Under the pieces are notes generated by a model. The model was given only the letters and a program-made list of their open reading frames with translations, did no database searches and was not told the origin of the DNA. Below are positions 25,189 to 32,307 of a stretch of DNA of 64,000 nt, one piece after another. Source of the stretch: Streptomyces sp. NBC_00536 (GTDB lineage: Bacteria; Actinomycetota; Actinomycetes; Streptomycetales; Streptomycetaceae); NCBI RefSeq assembly GCF_036346295.1, contig NZ_CP107819.1, forward strand, positions 3,906,001 through 3,970,000, read 5' to 3'. Position numbers and translations under genes: made by a program. Positions within the stretch are counted from its first letter, which is position 1. Every line of letters starts with the position of its first letter.

Positions 25189-26364
25189 CTACAGACCGAC
25201 CCAACGCGCCATCCCGCCCAAACTGTCCGGCGCCCGCCGCGACATGTGCACCAACCCCCGGATCGTGGCCCGAGTCCCTGGCAGGTGCCGGGTCTGCTCT
25301 GGTGCCACCCTTCGCGCCTCGGCCAGGAACTTGAGCGATGTCGCCGCCGAGCCCGCCTCCATCTCCACAAGCGCCCGGTCCACGAGGTAGCGGGCACGCC
25401 GCGACGTCAGCGTCGAGGCCGGCAGCTTGAGCGTCCGGGCCCGGCCGAGGGCCTCATCGAAGTTGCCCATCGTGATTGACGTGCCCAGTTCGTGGAGCTT
25501 GACGTTGACCTGCCCGAAGCTGAGCCAGTGCACATCGCCCGCCTCGCCCCCGACACGGGCGGCCATCTCTCGTGCCGCAGCGAGGTGAGTCTCCACCGCG
25601 GTGGGGTCGTTGTTCTTCGCAGCCACGGTTGCAAGCCCGAGGTGTAGTTGCCCGTTCACGGCAAGGGCCTCGCGGCTCGTTTCCCTCGCGAGCAACGCCT
25701 GTCCGGAGGTGATGAGCGGAGCGCTCGTCGCACAGCGCCACAGGGTCGCTCGCTTGTACCGCTGCACTGCCTCGATGCACGGGTCCGAGGCCCGGTCAGC
25801 GGCCCAGCCCATGCGGTCCAGGGCCACGCGGGCGAGATCCGGGTGGTCCAGCTTCAACGCCACATCGTGCGCAGTCCGATACGCGGAAGCGAGGGCTCCC
25901 CATGCGGGGGTCGACGGAGCCGACCACACCGTGTGCGTCAACTCGACGATCAGCGGCGGCAACGTCTTCGCCGCAGCCCGGAGGTGGGTGGCACGTACCT
26001 GCTGGCACACGGCGTCCGCCTCGGCAATCAGCCGCGGCGTCGCACGGAGCGCGGTGAGGTCGTGGTTCGGTCCGAGGTCGAACCGGTCGAGCGCTTCCCT
26101 GATCGGGGCGACCAATGCGAGCAGCCGGTCGGGAGGGAGAGCGGTCGCCGCTGGGGGGCCTGTCAGTTTGGATGTGTCCACCCGTAGCGCGGCCGCCACC
26201 GCCGCCACGAAACCGGGAGTCGCGGGGCGCGCGCCGCACTCGACTTGGTTCAGGAGACTGAGGCTGTACGGGATCCGGTCGGCCAACTCGCGCTGCGTCA
26301 GGCGGGCGAGCCGCCGCTGCTCCCGGATCCGGGAACCGATGTGGTCATCGTCAGGTAGAGGCAT
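25189..26364 (-). CDS. XRE-type HTH regulator with TPR-like C-terminal region
   Basis: A 391-aa regulator. The XRE HTH is at residues about 10-65 (RIREQRRLARLTQRELADRI, LSLLNQVECGARPATPGFVA). The remaining 300 residues are helical repeats of TPR type (ALASAYRTAHDVALKLDHPD, ARVALDRMGWAADRASDP), as in actinobacterial developmental regulators that bind peptides or proteins. It is divergent from a flavoprotein gene, with which such regulators are often paired. A 16-bp inverted repeat lies between them. The first small gene of the adjacent operon lies 85 bp downstream. Confidence 0.85.
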   Translation of the reverse strand: MPLPDDDHIGSRIREQRRLARLTQRELADRIPYSLSLLNQVECGARPATPGFVAAVAAALRVDTSKLTGPPAATALPPDRLLALVAPIREALDRFDLGPNHDLTALRATPRLIAEADAVCQQVRATHLRAAAKTLPPLIVELTHTVWSAPSTPAWGALASAYRTAHDVALKLDHPDLARVALDRMGWAADRASDPCIEAVQRYKRATLWRCATSAPLITSGQALLARETSREALAVNGQLHLGLATVAAKNNDPTAVETHLAAAREMAARVGGEAGDVHWLSFGQVNVKLHELGTSITMGNFDEALGRARTLKLPASTLTSRRARYLVDRALVEMEAGSAATSLKFLAEARRVAPEQTRHLPGTRATIRGLVHMSRRAPDSLGGMARWVGL

Positions 26365-26395
26365 GCTCGTCTCCGTCCAAGACTCGTCATCGAAG

Positions 26396-26401
26396 ACGCT
26401 A
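26396..26401 (-). promoter_or_regulatory. -10 element TAGCGT of the XRE gene
   Basis: TAGCGT on the minus strand, 31 nt before the XRE ATG at 26364. Confidence 0.4.
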
Positions 26402-26414
26402 CTCGTGCACAGCA

Positions 26415-26430
26415 GATCGGATTACCGATC
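26415..26430. promoter_or_regulatory. Inverted repeat between XRE gene and flavoprotein
   Basis: GATCGG-ATTA-CCGATC in the 112-bp divergent gap, about 50 bp upstream of the flavoprotein transcription start; operator candidate for the XRE protein. Confidence 0.55.
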
Positions 26431-26463
26431 GGCCCGACTCCACGCAGATCCACGACGATTGCC

Positions 26464-26469
26464 TAGGCT
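26464..26469 (+). promoter_or_regulatory. -10 element TAGGCT of the flavoprotein gene
   Basis: TAGGCT, 7 nt, ATG 26477; leaderless. Confidence 0.6.
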
Positions 26470-26476
26470 CGGGCTC

Positions 26477-27010
26477 ATGACGACGAGGACGCTGTATCTG
26501 CTCTGTTCGGCCGCGCCGCCCGTTTTTGAGATCGCCGGGGTCATCGAGGAGGCGCAGCGGCGTGGGTGGGACGTGTGTCTTGGGTTGACGCCTGCGGCCG
26601 CCGAGTGGCTGGAGGAGAGTCTTCCGGGGCTCGCCGCGCTGACCGGGCATCCTGTGCGTTCGCGGTACAAGCAGCCCGGGCAGGCGGATGTGTGGCCGGT
26701 GGCGGACGCGGTGCTCGTGGCTCCGGCGACGATGAACACCGTCAACTGCTGGGCGCTGGGGATCACCGGGTCGTGGCTCGTCGGGTTCGTCGCGGAGGGC
26801 ATCGGCAAGGGGATTCCGATGACGGTGATGCCGTGCGTGAACTCGGCGTACGTACGGCATCCGCAGTTTCCGCTGTCGCTGGAGACGCTGCGTACGGCGG
26901 GGGTGCGGGTGTTGTTCGGGGCGGGAGGGTTCGAGCCGAACGAGTCCGGGGAGAAGCGGCCTTATCCGTGGGGGCTGGCGCTGGACGCGGTCGGTGAGCC
27001 GGTTCTGTAG
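26477..27010 (+). CDS. HFCD-type flavoprotein
   Basis: A 177-aa protein of the homo-oligomeric flavin-containing Cys decarboxylase family (Dfp/EpiD-like). Visible are the opening TRTLYLLCSAAPPVFEI, ADAVLVAPATMNTVNCWALGI (flavin-binding PATMNT motif) and MPCVNSAYVRHPQF. The His that acts as base in CoaC-type decarboxylases is not evident, so it may bind FMN for another reaction. It is divergent from an XRE/TPR regulator, a pairing I recall as recurrent in Streptomyces. The transcript should be leaderless. Confidence 0.85.
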   Translation: MTTRTLYLLCSAAPPVFEIAGVIEEAQRRGWDVCLGLTPAAAEWLEESLPGLAALTGHPVRSRYKQPGQADVWPVADAVLVAPATMNTVNCWALGITGSWLVGFVAEGIGKGIPMTVMPCVNSAYVRHPQFPLSLETLRTAGVRVLFGAGGFEPNESGEKRPYPWGLALDAVGEPVL

Positions 27011-27028
27011 GGCGCAGGGCGCCCTTTG

Positions 27029-27904
27029 CTACCAGGCCAGTTGGGCGATCTCCTCTGAGACCACCGCGCAGGCGTCGGCGGAGGGGTCGATCAGGGGGAA
27101 GTGGCCCACGCCGTCCAGGATGGTGAGGCCGACCATTTCGCCCGCGTGGGCGGCGGCGGCCACGTAGGCCTCCGCGACCTCGTGCGGCACGACGATGTCG
27201 TCGCGGCCCTGGACTACGGCCGTGGCGATGCCGGTCGGGAGGAGGGAGGCCGGGTCGGCGTACGGGAGGCGGGTCACAAAGCGCTGTGGGCCGCCCAGGA
27301 GTTGGGATGTCGCGCCGCCGCAGACGTTGCGGGATTCCGCTTCGGTGAAGTGCGCGATGGGGGCCAGGGCCACCACGCCGCGCAGTTGCGGCGGGGCGGG
27401 GAGGCGCCAGGGGGCGTCGGCGGGCAGGACGTGGCGGGCGGCGGCCCACAGGGCGAGGTGGCCGCCCGCCGAGTGGCCGGTGATCACCATGCGGCGCGGG
27501 TCGATGCCGGGGAGGGCGGTCGCCGTCAGGGTGGGGAGGGCGTCCATCGCGGATGAGATGTCGTCGAAGGTTTCCGGCCATCGGCCCGCGATCGGGGCCT
27601 CCGCGTGCTGGTGCGGGACCGAACTGCCTCGGCGGTATTCGACGTTGGCCACCGCGAAACCCTGGCGGGCCAGGAAGTCCGCGAAGGGGGTGATGTGGTG
27701 GCGGTCGTACGGGGCGCGCCAGGCGCCGCCGTGCAGGACGACGACCAGCGGTGCGGGGCCGGGGCCCGGGGCGCGGGGGGCGTAGAAGTCGATGATCTGG
27801 TCGGGGTGGTCACCGTAGGCGGCGGTGATGTCGGGCTCGACCGGCGGATGGGAGAAGGCCGACGCGGCCTCGGCAGCGTCACGTTCCACTGCGGGGTCCG
27901 TCAT
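27029..27904 (-). CDS. kynB: Alpha/beta hydrolase, probable kynurenine formamidase
   Basis: A 291-aa alpha/beta hydrolase with the oxyanion motif LHGGAWR (HGGxW), nucleophile elbow ITGHSAGGHLAL, the acid in VVQGRDDIVVP and the catalytic His in DGVGHFPLIDP. HGGxW is typical of the esterase-like kynurenine formamidases that hydrolyse N-formylkynurenine. It is third in line after kynA and kynU, exactly the missing step between them. A GGAGG ribosome site precedes ATG 27904. A strong hairpin between kynU and this gene may reduce its expression. A generic esterase is the alternative. Confidence 0.75.
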   Translation of the reverse strand: MTDPAVERDAAEAASAFSHPPVEPDITAAYGDHPDQIIDFYAPRAPGPGPAPLVVVLHGGAWRAPYDRHHITPFADFLARQGFAVANVEYRRGSSVPHQHAEAPIAGRWPETFDDISSAMDALPTLTATALPGIDPRRMVITGHSAGGHLALWAAARHVLPADAPWRLPAPPQLRGVVALAPIAHFTEAESRNVCGGATSQLLGGPQRFVTRLPYADPASLLPTGIATAVVQGRDDIVVPHEVAEAYVAAAAHAGEMVGLTILDGVGHFPLIDPSADACAVVSEEIAQLAW

Positions 27905-28040
27905 CAGCTCAACCTCCGGTAACGCGTGGGACAGCGGGGACAGCAGAGCCGGCGGGTACATGTGTTCCGGGCAGAGCGGGACCGTATCAGGCTGGAACCG
28001 GCCGTTCCGTGCCACCCCGGGCGTACGGGGGCGCATACGC

Positions 28041-28074
28041 GGGGGCGGGCGGAGCCGTAGCCCCGCCCGCCCCC
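28041..28074. terminator. GC-rich hairpin between kynU and the formamidase gene
   Basis: GGGGGCGGGCGG pairs with CCGCCCGCCCCC (12 bp) around a small inner stem. It lies in the 194-bp gap of a same-strand operon, so it probably attenuates rather than ends transcription. Confidence 0.6.
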
Positions 28075-28098
28075 CTGCCGTGACGTTTCGCCGCGACA

Positions 28099-29415
28099 TC
28101 ACTCGTATATGTGACCCAGTACGTGACTCAATGTCCGGGCGGCCCGCTCCGCGTCGGCGAAACCGACGTACAGCGGGGTGAAGCCGAAGCGCAGCACGTC
28201 GGGGGCCCGGAAGTCCCCCACGACGCCGCGCGCGATCAGTTCGGCCATGACGGCCGAGGCGTTCTCGGTGCGCAGCGACACCTGGCTGCCGCGCTCCGCG
28301 TGCGCGGCCGGAGTGACCGGCTCCAGCACGCCCTGGGGCACGTACGCCGCCACGCATTCGAGGAAGAAGTCGGTCAGGGCGAGGGACTTGGCGCGGACGG
28401 CCTCGACCGTCACGCCCTCCCAGACGTCCAGGGCCGCTTCGAGGGCGAGCATGGACAGGATGTCCGGGGTGCCGACCCGGCCGCGGAGCGCGCCCTCGGC
28501 GGGCGCGAAGCCGGGGGTCATCGCGAAGGGGTCCGCGTGACCGTTCCAGCCGGGCAGCGGCGAGTCGAAGTCCTGCTGGTGGCGGGCCGCGATGTACAGG
28601 TACGCGGGGGAACCCGGGCCGCCGTTCAGGTACTTGTACGTGCATCCCACGGCGAGGTCGACGGCGTGCTCGTCGAGACCCACCGGCAGGGCGCCCGCGC
28701 TGTGGCACAGGTCCCAGACCGTGATCGCGCCCGCCGCGCGGGCCGCCGCCGTGAGACCGGGGAGGTCGTGCAGGCGGCCGGTGCGGTAGTCGACGTGGTT
28801 GAGGAGGACGACCGCGGTGGACGGGCCGAAGGCCTCGGCGGCGCGGTCGGGGTCGACGGGGACGACGTTCAGGCCGGTCATGCGGGCTGCGGAGGCCGCT
28901 ATGTAGCCGTCGGTCGGGAAGGTGGCCGCGTCGACCAGCAGGTCGGTGCGGCCCTCGCCCGCGAGGCGGGCGGCGCCTACCAGGGCCTTGAAGAGGTTGA
29001 CGCTGGTGGAGTCGCCCACGACGGTCTGGCCGGGGGCCGCGCCGATGAGGGGGGCGATGCGGTCGCCGATCCGCTCGGGGGCGGTCCACCAGGTGCCGTC
29101 CGACCAGGAGCGGATGAGGTTTTCGCCCCACTCCTGGGTCACTACCTCGGCCATGCGTTCCGCTACGCCTGTCGGGAGGGCGCCGAGGCTGTTGCCGTCC
29201 AGGTAGACGAGGTCCTCGGGGAGGGTGAAGCGGGTGCGGAGCTTTGCCAGGTCGTCGGCGGTGTCCAGGTCGGCGGCGCGGGCCCGGAGGTCGGCTGCGC
29301 CGGGCGTCTCGGGGCTCCGCCCCGAACCCCGCTCCTCAAACGCCGGAGGGGCTGAATTCGCTCCCGCCGGATGTGCCGGGTCAGGGGCTGGATGTGCTGC
29401 GTGCGTCTCAGACAT
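28099..29415 (-). CDS. kynU: Kynureninase
   Basis: A 438-aa PLP enzyme that cleaves kynurenine to anthranilate and alanine. Family landmarks: LVYLDGNSLGALPTG, GDSTSVNLFKAL, VWDLCHSAGALPVGLDEH and the PLP lysine in GCTYKYLNGGPGSPAY. The start overlaps the kynA stop by 8 bp (29408-29415). Residues about 20-35 are not conserved protein: their DNA (29311-29358) is a copy of the repeat found at 61777-61820, inserted in frame ahead of the catalytic domain. No kynurenine monooxygenase is nearby, so the product should be anthranilate. Confidence 0.95.
   Translation of the reverse strand: MSETHAAHPAPDPAHPAGANSAPPAFEERGSGRSPETPGAADLRARAADLDTADDLAKLRTRFTLPEDLVYLDGNSLGALPTGVAERMAEVVTQEWGENLIRSWSDGTWWTAPERIGDRIAPLIGAAPGQTVVGDSTSVNLFKALVGAARLAGEGRTDLLVDAATFPTDGYIAASAARMTGLNVVPVDPDRAAEAFGPSTAVVLLNHVDYRTGRLHDLPGLTAAARAAGAITVWDLCHSAGALPVGLDEHAVDLAVGCTYKYLNGGPGSPAYLYIAARHQQDFDSPLPGWNGHADPFAMTPGFAPAEGALRGRVGTPDILSMLALEAALDVWEGVTVEAVRAKSLALTDFFLECVAAYVPQGVLEPVTPAAHAERGSQVSLRTENASAVMAELIARGVVGDFRAPDVLRFGFTPLYVGFADAERAARTLSHVLGHIYE
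29311..29358. repeat. Streptomyces-type palindromic repeat half inside kynU
   Basis: 44 bp match the reverse complement of 61777-61820 with about five differences. It is translated in frame within the kynureninase N-terminus. Confidence 0.75.
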
Positions 29416-30256
29416 GGCTGCGGGCCGTCCAGAGTTCCGGGAAGACGTTCTTCGTGGCGCGCTTCTCCAGCCAGGTCACGCCGGCCGAGCCGCCCGTGCC
29501 CGTCTTCGCGCCCATCGCGCGGCGGGTCGCGACCAGGTGGTCGTTGCGCCAGCGCCAGACCAGTTCGGCGACGTCGGTGAGGACCTCGCCGAGGCGGTGC
29601 AGGTCGCCGTGGGTGTCCGGGGCGGCGTACAGCTCGGTCCAGACGGCCTCGACGACCGGGGAGGGCTCGTAGCGCTGGGTCAGGTCGCGGGACAGGACCG
29701 AGGCGGGGATCCGCAGGCCGCGGCGGGAGAGCAGGCGCAGCACCTCGTCGTAGAGGCTGGGCTCGGCCAGGGCCTTCTCCAGCTCGGCGTGGACGCGCGG
29801 CGCGCCGCGGTGCGGGACCAGCATCGACGCGGACTTCTCGCCGAGGAGGAACTCCATGCGGCGGTACATCGCGGACTGGAATCCGGAGCCCTCGCCGAGG
29901 GCGCCGCGGTACGCGTTGAACTGGCCCGGGGTCAGCTGGGCGAGGGGGCGCCAGGAAGCATTGAGGGCCTCCAGCTCGCGGAGGGATCGTTTCAGCGCGT
30001 CCATCGCGACGGGGATGTCGTCCTCGCGCAGGGCGCGGGCCGCGGTCTCCCACTCGTGGACGATGACCGTGAACCACAGCTCCATGACCTGGGTGGTGAC
30101 CAGGAAGACCATCTCGCCCGGATCGTCGGAGCGCAGGTGCTGGAGGTGGGTGAGGACGTCCGCCTGGACGTAGTCCTCGTAGGGGGTCGTGCCGGCGAAG
30201 TCGAGGTTCGGGGTGTCCGAACCGCTCGCTCCGGAGGCATCAAGGGATTCCGACAT
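29408..30256 (-). CDS. kynA: Tryptophan 2,3-dioxygenase
   Basis: A 282-aa heme dioxygenase that opens the indole ring of tryptophan to N-formylkynurenine. It shows TTPYEDYVQADVLTHLQ, FLVTTQVMELWFTVIVHEW, SGFQSAMYRRMEFLLG and the C-terminal heme-ligand His region WRWRNDHLVATRRAMGAKTG ending in SAGVTWLE. Length is normal. GAGGAGACAGCG precedes ATG 30256. It leads the operon kynA-kynU-formamidase, for tryptophan breakdown or anthranilate supply. A TATGAT -10 lies at 30337-30342. Confidence 0.96.
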   Translation of the reverse strand: MSESLDASGASGSDTPNLDFAGTTPYEDYVQADVLTHLQHLRSDDPGEMVFLVTTQVMELWFTVIVHEWETAARALREDDIPVAMDALKRSLRELEALNASWRPLAQLTPGQFNAYRGALGEGSGFQSAMYRRMEFLLGEKSASMLVPHRGAPRVHAELEKALAEPSLYDEVLRLLSRRGLRIPASVLSRDLTQRYEPSPVVEAVWTELYAAPDTHGDLHRLGEVLTDVAELVWRWRNDHLVATRRAMGAKTGTGGSAGVTWLEKRATKNVFPELWTARSHV

Positions 30257-30336
30257 CGCTGTCTCCTCGACATGAACTTCCGGGTAGCGGTCCGCCCCTT
30301 CCTGCTGGGTGAGTGGAGCTCCGGTCCCCTGTTCGC

Positions 30337-30342
30337 ATCATA
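30337..30342 (-). promoter_or_regulatory. -10 element TATGAT of the kynurenine operon
   Basis: A near-consensus -10 on the minus strand, predicting a leader of about 75 nt. No good -35 is visible, so an activator may be required. Confidence 0.45.
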
Positions 30343-30357
30343 AGCCGGGGGCCCACG

Positions 30358-30406
30358 GGGCCCGCCAGTGGAAGGTGACCACGTTCACACCCTCCCCGGC
30401 GGGCCC
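30358..30406. terminator. Long-loop hairpin after the DUF3151 gene
   Basis: GGGCCCGCC pairs with GGCGGGCCC, with an inner GGTG/CACC pairing, between the DUF3151 stop and the kyn promoter. Confidence 0.4.
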
Positions 30407-30436
30407 ACGGGCGACGGGAGCCTCGGTTCGGGCCGG

Positions 30437-30850
30437 TCAGTTCAGGGTGTCGGCCGCGGTCGCCGAGGAGTCGCGCAGGAAGGTCGAGCAGCGCTCGTAC
30501 TCCGCTTCCTCGCCGATGGCCTGCGCGGCGCGCGCGAGGGCGTGCAGGGCGCGCAGGAAGCCGCGGTTCGGCTCGTGCTCCCACGGCACCGGGCCGTGGC
30601 CCTTCCAGCCGGCCCGGCGCAGCGAGTCCAGGCCGCGGTGGTAGCCGGTGCGGGCGTAGGCGTACGACTCCACGGGGCGGCCGGCCTCGAACGCGTCGTC
30701 GGCCAGGCGCGCCCAGGCGAGCGAGGAGGTCGGGTACTTCGCGGCCACCTCGGCCGGGTCGGTGCCCGCGGCGAGGGCCTCGCGCGGCTCGGGGTCGTCG
30801 GGCAGGTGGGTCGGGGCAGGGCCGCCGAGCAGGTTCTCGTGAATCGACAT
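30437..30850 (-). CDS. DUF3151 protein
   Basis: A 137-aa helical protein with the DUF3151 pattern: MSIHENLLGGPAPTHLPDD, VAAKYPTSSLAWARLADDA and RGLDSLRRAGWKGHGPVPW, then a TPR-like pair of helices. No biochemical role is known to me; it is conserved across actinobacteria. CAGACT lies 6 nt before the ATG, a near match to the leaderless pattern. It is upstream of and in line with the kyn operon but separated by a hairpin and promoter. Confidence 0.88.
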   Translation of the reverse strand: MSIHENLLGGPAPTHLPDDPEPREALAAGTDPAEVAAKYPTSSLAWARLADDAFEAGRPVESYAYARTGYHRGLDSLRRAGWKGHGPVPWEHEPNRGFLRALHALARAAQAIGEEAEYERCSTFLRDSSATAADTLN

Positions 30851-30996
30851 GCCCCCAGTCTGCGGTACTCGCGGGCCCGTGGTGGGGGGCCCACCACACC
30901 GGACGTGATGTGTGTGCCCGGCACACCTCCCCCCGCGCGGGGGGTGCACACGACGGTGGGAGGCGAAGGTCGGCAGTCGACTTACGGGGGAAGACA

Positions 30997-32226
30997 GTGA
31001 CCACCAGCACCATGATCAGGAGCCAGGTACCGACACGCCCGCGCAGCCGTACGGGCGCCGGGCACGGCGATGCGGGGAACCGCGCCCACGAGGCGGCGGA
31101 GGACCTGTGCGGGGCGGTCTTCGGATCGCTGCGGCGCCGGGACCAGCGGGAGAAGGGCCTGCAGTACGTGCGGGGCCTGCTGGCGACGCCCGGCCGCAAG
31201 TCGATCCGCAACATCGCGCAGCAGATCGGCGGGCCCGCCGCCGAGCAGAGCCTGCACCACTTCATCGCCGGTTCCACCTGGGACTGGCAGCCGATCCGCA
31301 CGGCGCTGTCGCAGTACCTGGAGCAGTCCTCGCCGCTGACGGCCTGGGTGGCCCAGCCGATGGCGATCCCCAAGGGCGGGGAGCACTCGGTGGGGGTGGG
31401 CCGCCAGTACGACCCGCACCGCGGGCAGATGTTCCGCGGCCAGCAGGCCTTCGGGATCTGGTTCACCTCGGCCGATGTGGTCACGCCCGTCGGCTGGCGG
31501 CTGTACCTGCCGGAGGAGGGGACGGGCGCGAGCGCCGAGGGCACCGGTTTCGAGGGCGGTGAGCGGTCCGGGGAGACGTACGAGGAGTGCGCGGTGACCG
31601 GGGTCCTGGACGCGGTGCGCCAGGTCGCGGTGCCGCCGCGGCCCGTGCTGCTGGACATCCAGAACATCGGCACCCGGTCCACGATGAACCGTTTCGCCGA
31701 CGCGAAGCTGCCGGTGCTGGCCCGGATCAGCCCGGCGGCCCGGCTGCTGGTGACCGACCCGGCGCTGCCCGGGCACGGCGCGGGCACCCTGGCGGCCCGG
31801 GACGTGCTGCAGAACGTACGGGCGCTGCGCACGCCGGTCGAGTGGGCCGACCCGATGTACCCGGGGCAGCGGCGCACCTCGCTGGTGGCCGCGGTGCGCG
31901 TGATGATGCCGGACCCCTCGCCCGCGCGGCGCCGCCACCTGACCCTGCTCGGCGAGTGGACCGACGCGCGCAGCATGCCCTCGCAGCTGTGGGTGACGGA
32001 CCTGGCCCGGCCGGTGCCGGTGACCCCGGCGGTGCTGCTGCGGATGACGAAGCAGGCGCGGCGGGTGTCGGTGACCTCGGCGCGCAGCGTGCAGGAGGTC
32101 GGGCTGCGGGACTTCGCGGGGCGCTCGCTGCCGGGCTGGCACCGGCACGTGACGATGGCCTCGGTGGCGCACGCCGCGCGCTGCCTGTCGGAAACCGGGA
32201 TGCCGGTCGGGCGCGATCTTGTCTAG
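30997..32226 (+). CDS. IS701-like transposase relative, probably inactive
   Basis: A 409-aa protein that follows the IS701-type DDE layout: LQYVRGLLATPGRKSIRNIA, an RQY-containing block (IPKGGEHSVGVGRQYD), GWRLYLPEE and a C-terminal RHVTMASVAHA. The first catalytic block, normally DDTGFPKKG, reads QPMAIPKGG (residues 120-128), so the acidic pair is gone, although the later Asp in LLDIQNIG remains. No terminal inverted repeats or target duplications are visible, and it has a good ribosome site. This points to a retained, domesticated protein rather than a mobile element. Confidence 0.75.
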   Translation: MTTSTMIRSQVPTRPRSRTGAGHGDAGNRAHEAAEDLCGAVFGSLRRRDQREKGLQYVRGLLATPGRKSIRNIAQQIGGPAAEQSLHHFIAGSTWDWQPIRTALSQYLEQSSPLTAWVAQPMAIPKGGEHSVGVGRQYDPHRGQMFRGQQAFGIWFTSADVVTPVGWRLYLPEEGTGASAEGTGFEGGERSGETYEECAVTGVLDAVRQVAVPPRPVLLDIQNIGTRSTMNRFADAKLPVLARISPAARLLVTDPALPGHGAGTLAARDVLQNVRALRTPVEWADPMYPGQRRTSLVAAVRVMMPDPSPARRRHLTLLGEWTDARSMPSQLWVTDLARPVPVTPAVLLRMTKQARRVSVTSARSVQEVGLRDFAGRSLPGWHRHVTMASVAHAARCLSETGMPVGRDLV

Positions 32227-32247
32227 GGTCGGCGCGTAATGGGCTGG

Positions 32248-32289
32248 TCGGTCTGTGATGCGTTCGGATCGGTCTGTGATGCGTTCGGA
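32248..32289 (+). repeat. Perfect 21-bp tandem duplication before the fusion gene
   Basis: Two exact 21-bp units (32248-32268, 32269-32289) end 18 bp before GTG 32308. The two-turn period places equal bases on the same DNA face, suiting a regulator. Confidence 0.85.
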
Positions 32290-32307
32290 AATTGACGGGG
32301 GTTCGTC

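Noticed and set aside
30997..32226. Calling this an active insertion sequence
   Set aside because: No inverted ends or target duplications, and the first catalytic acids are missing.
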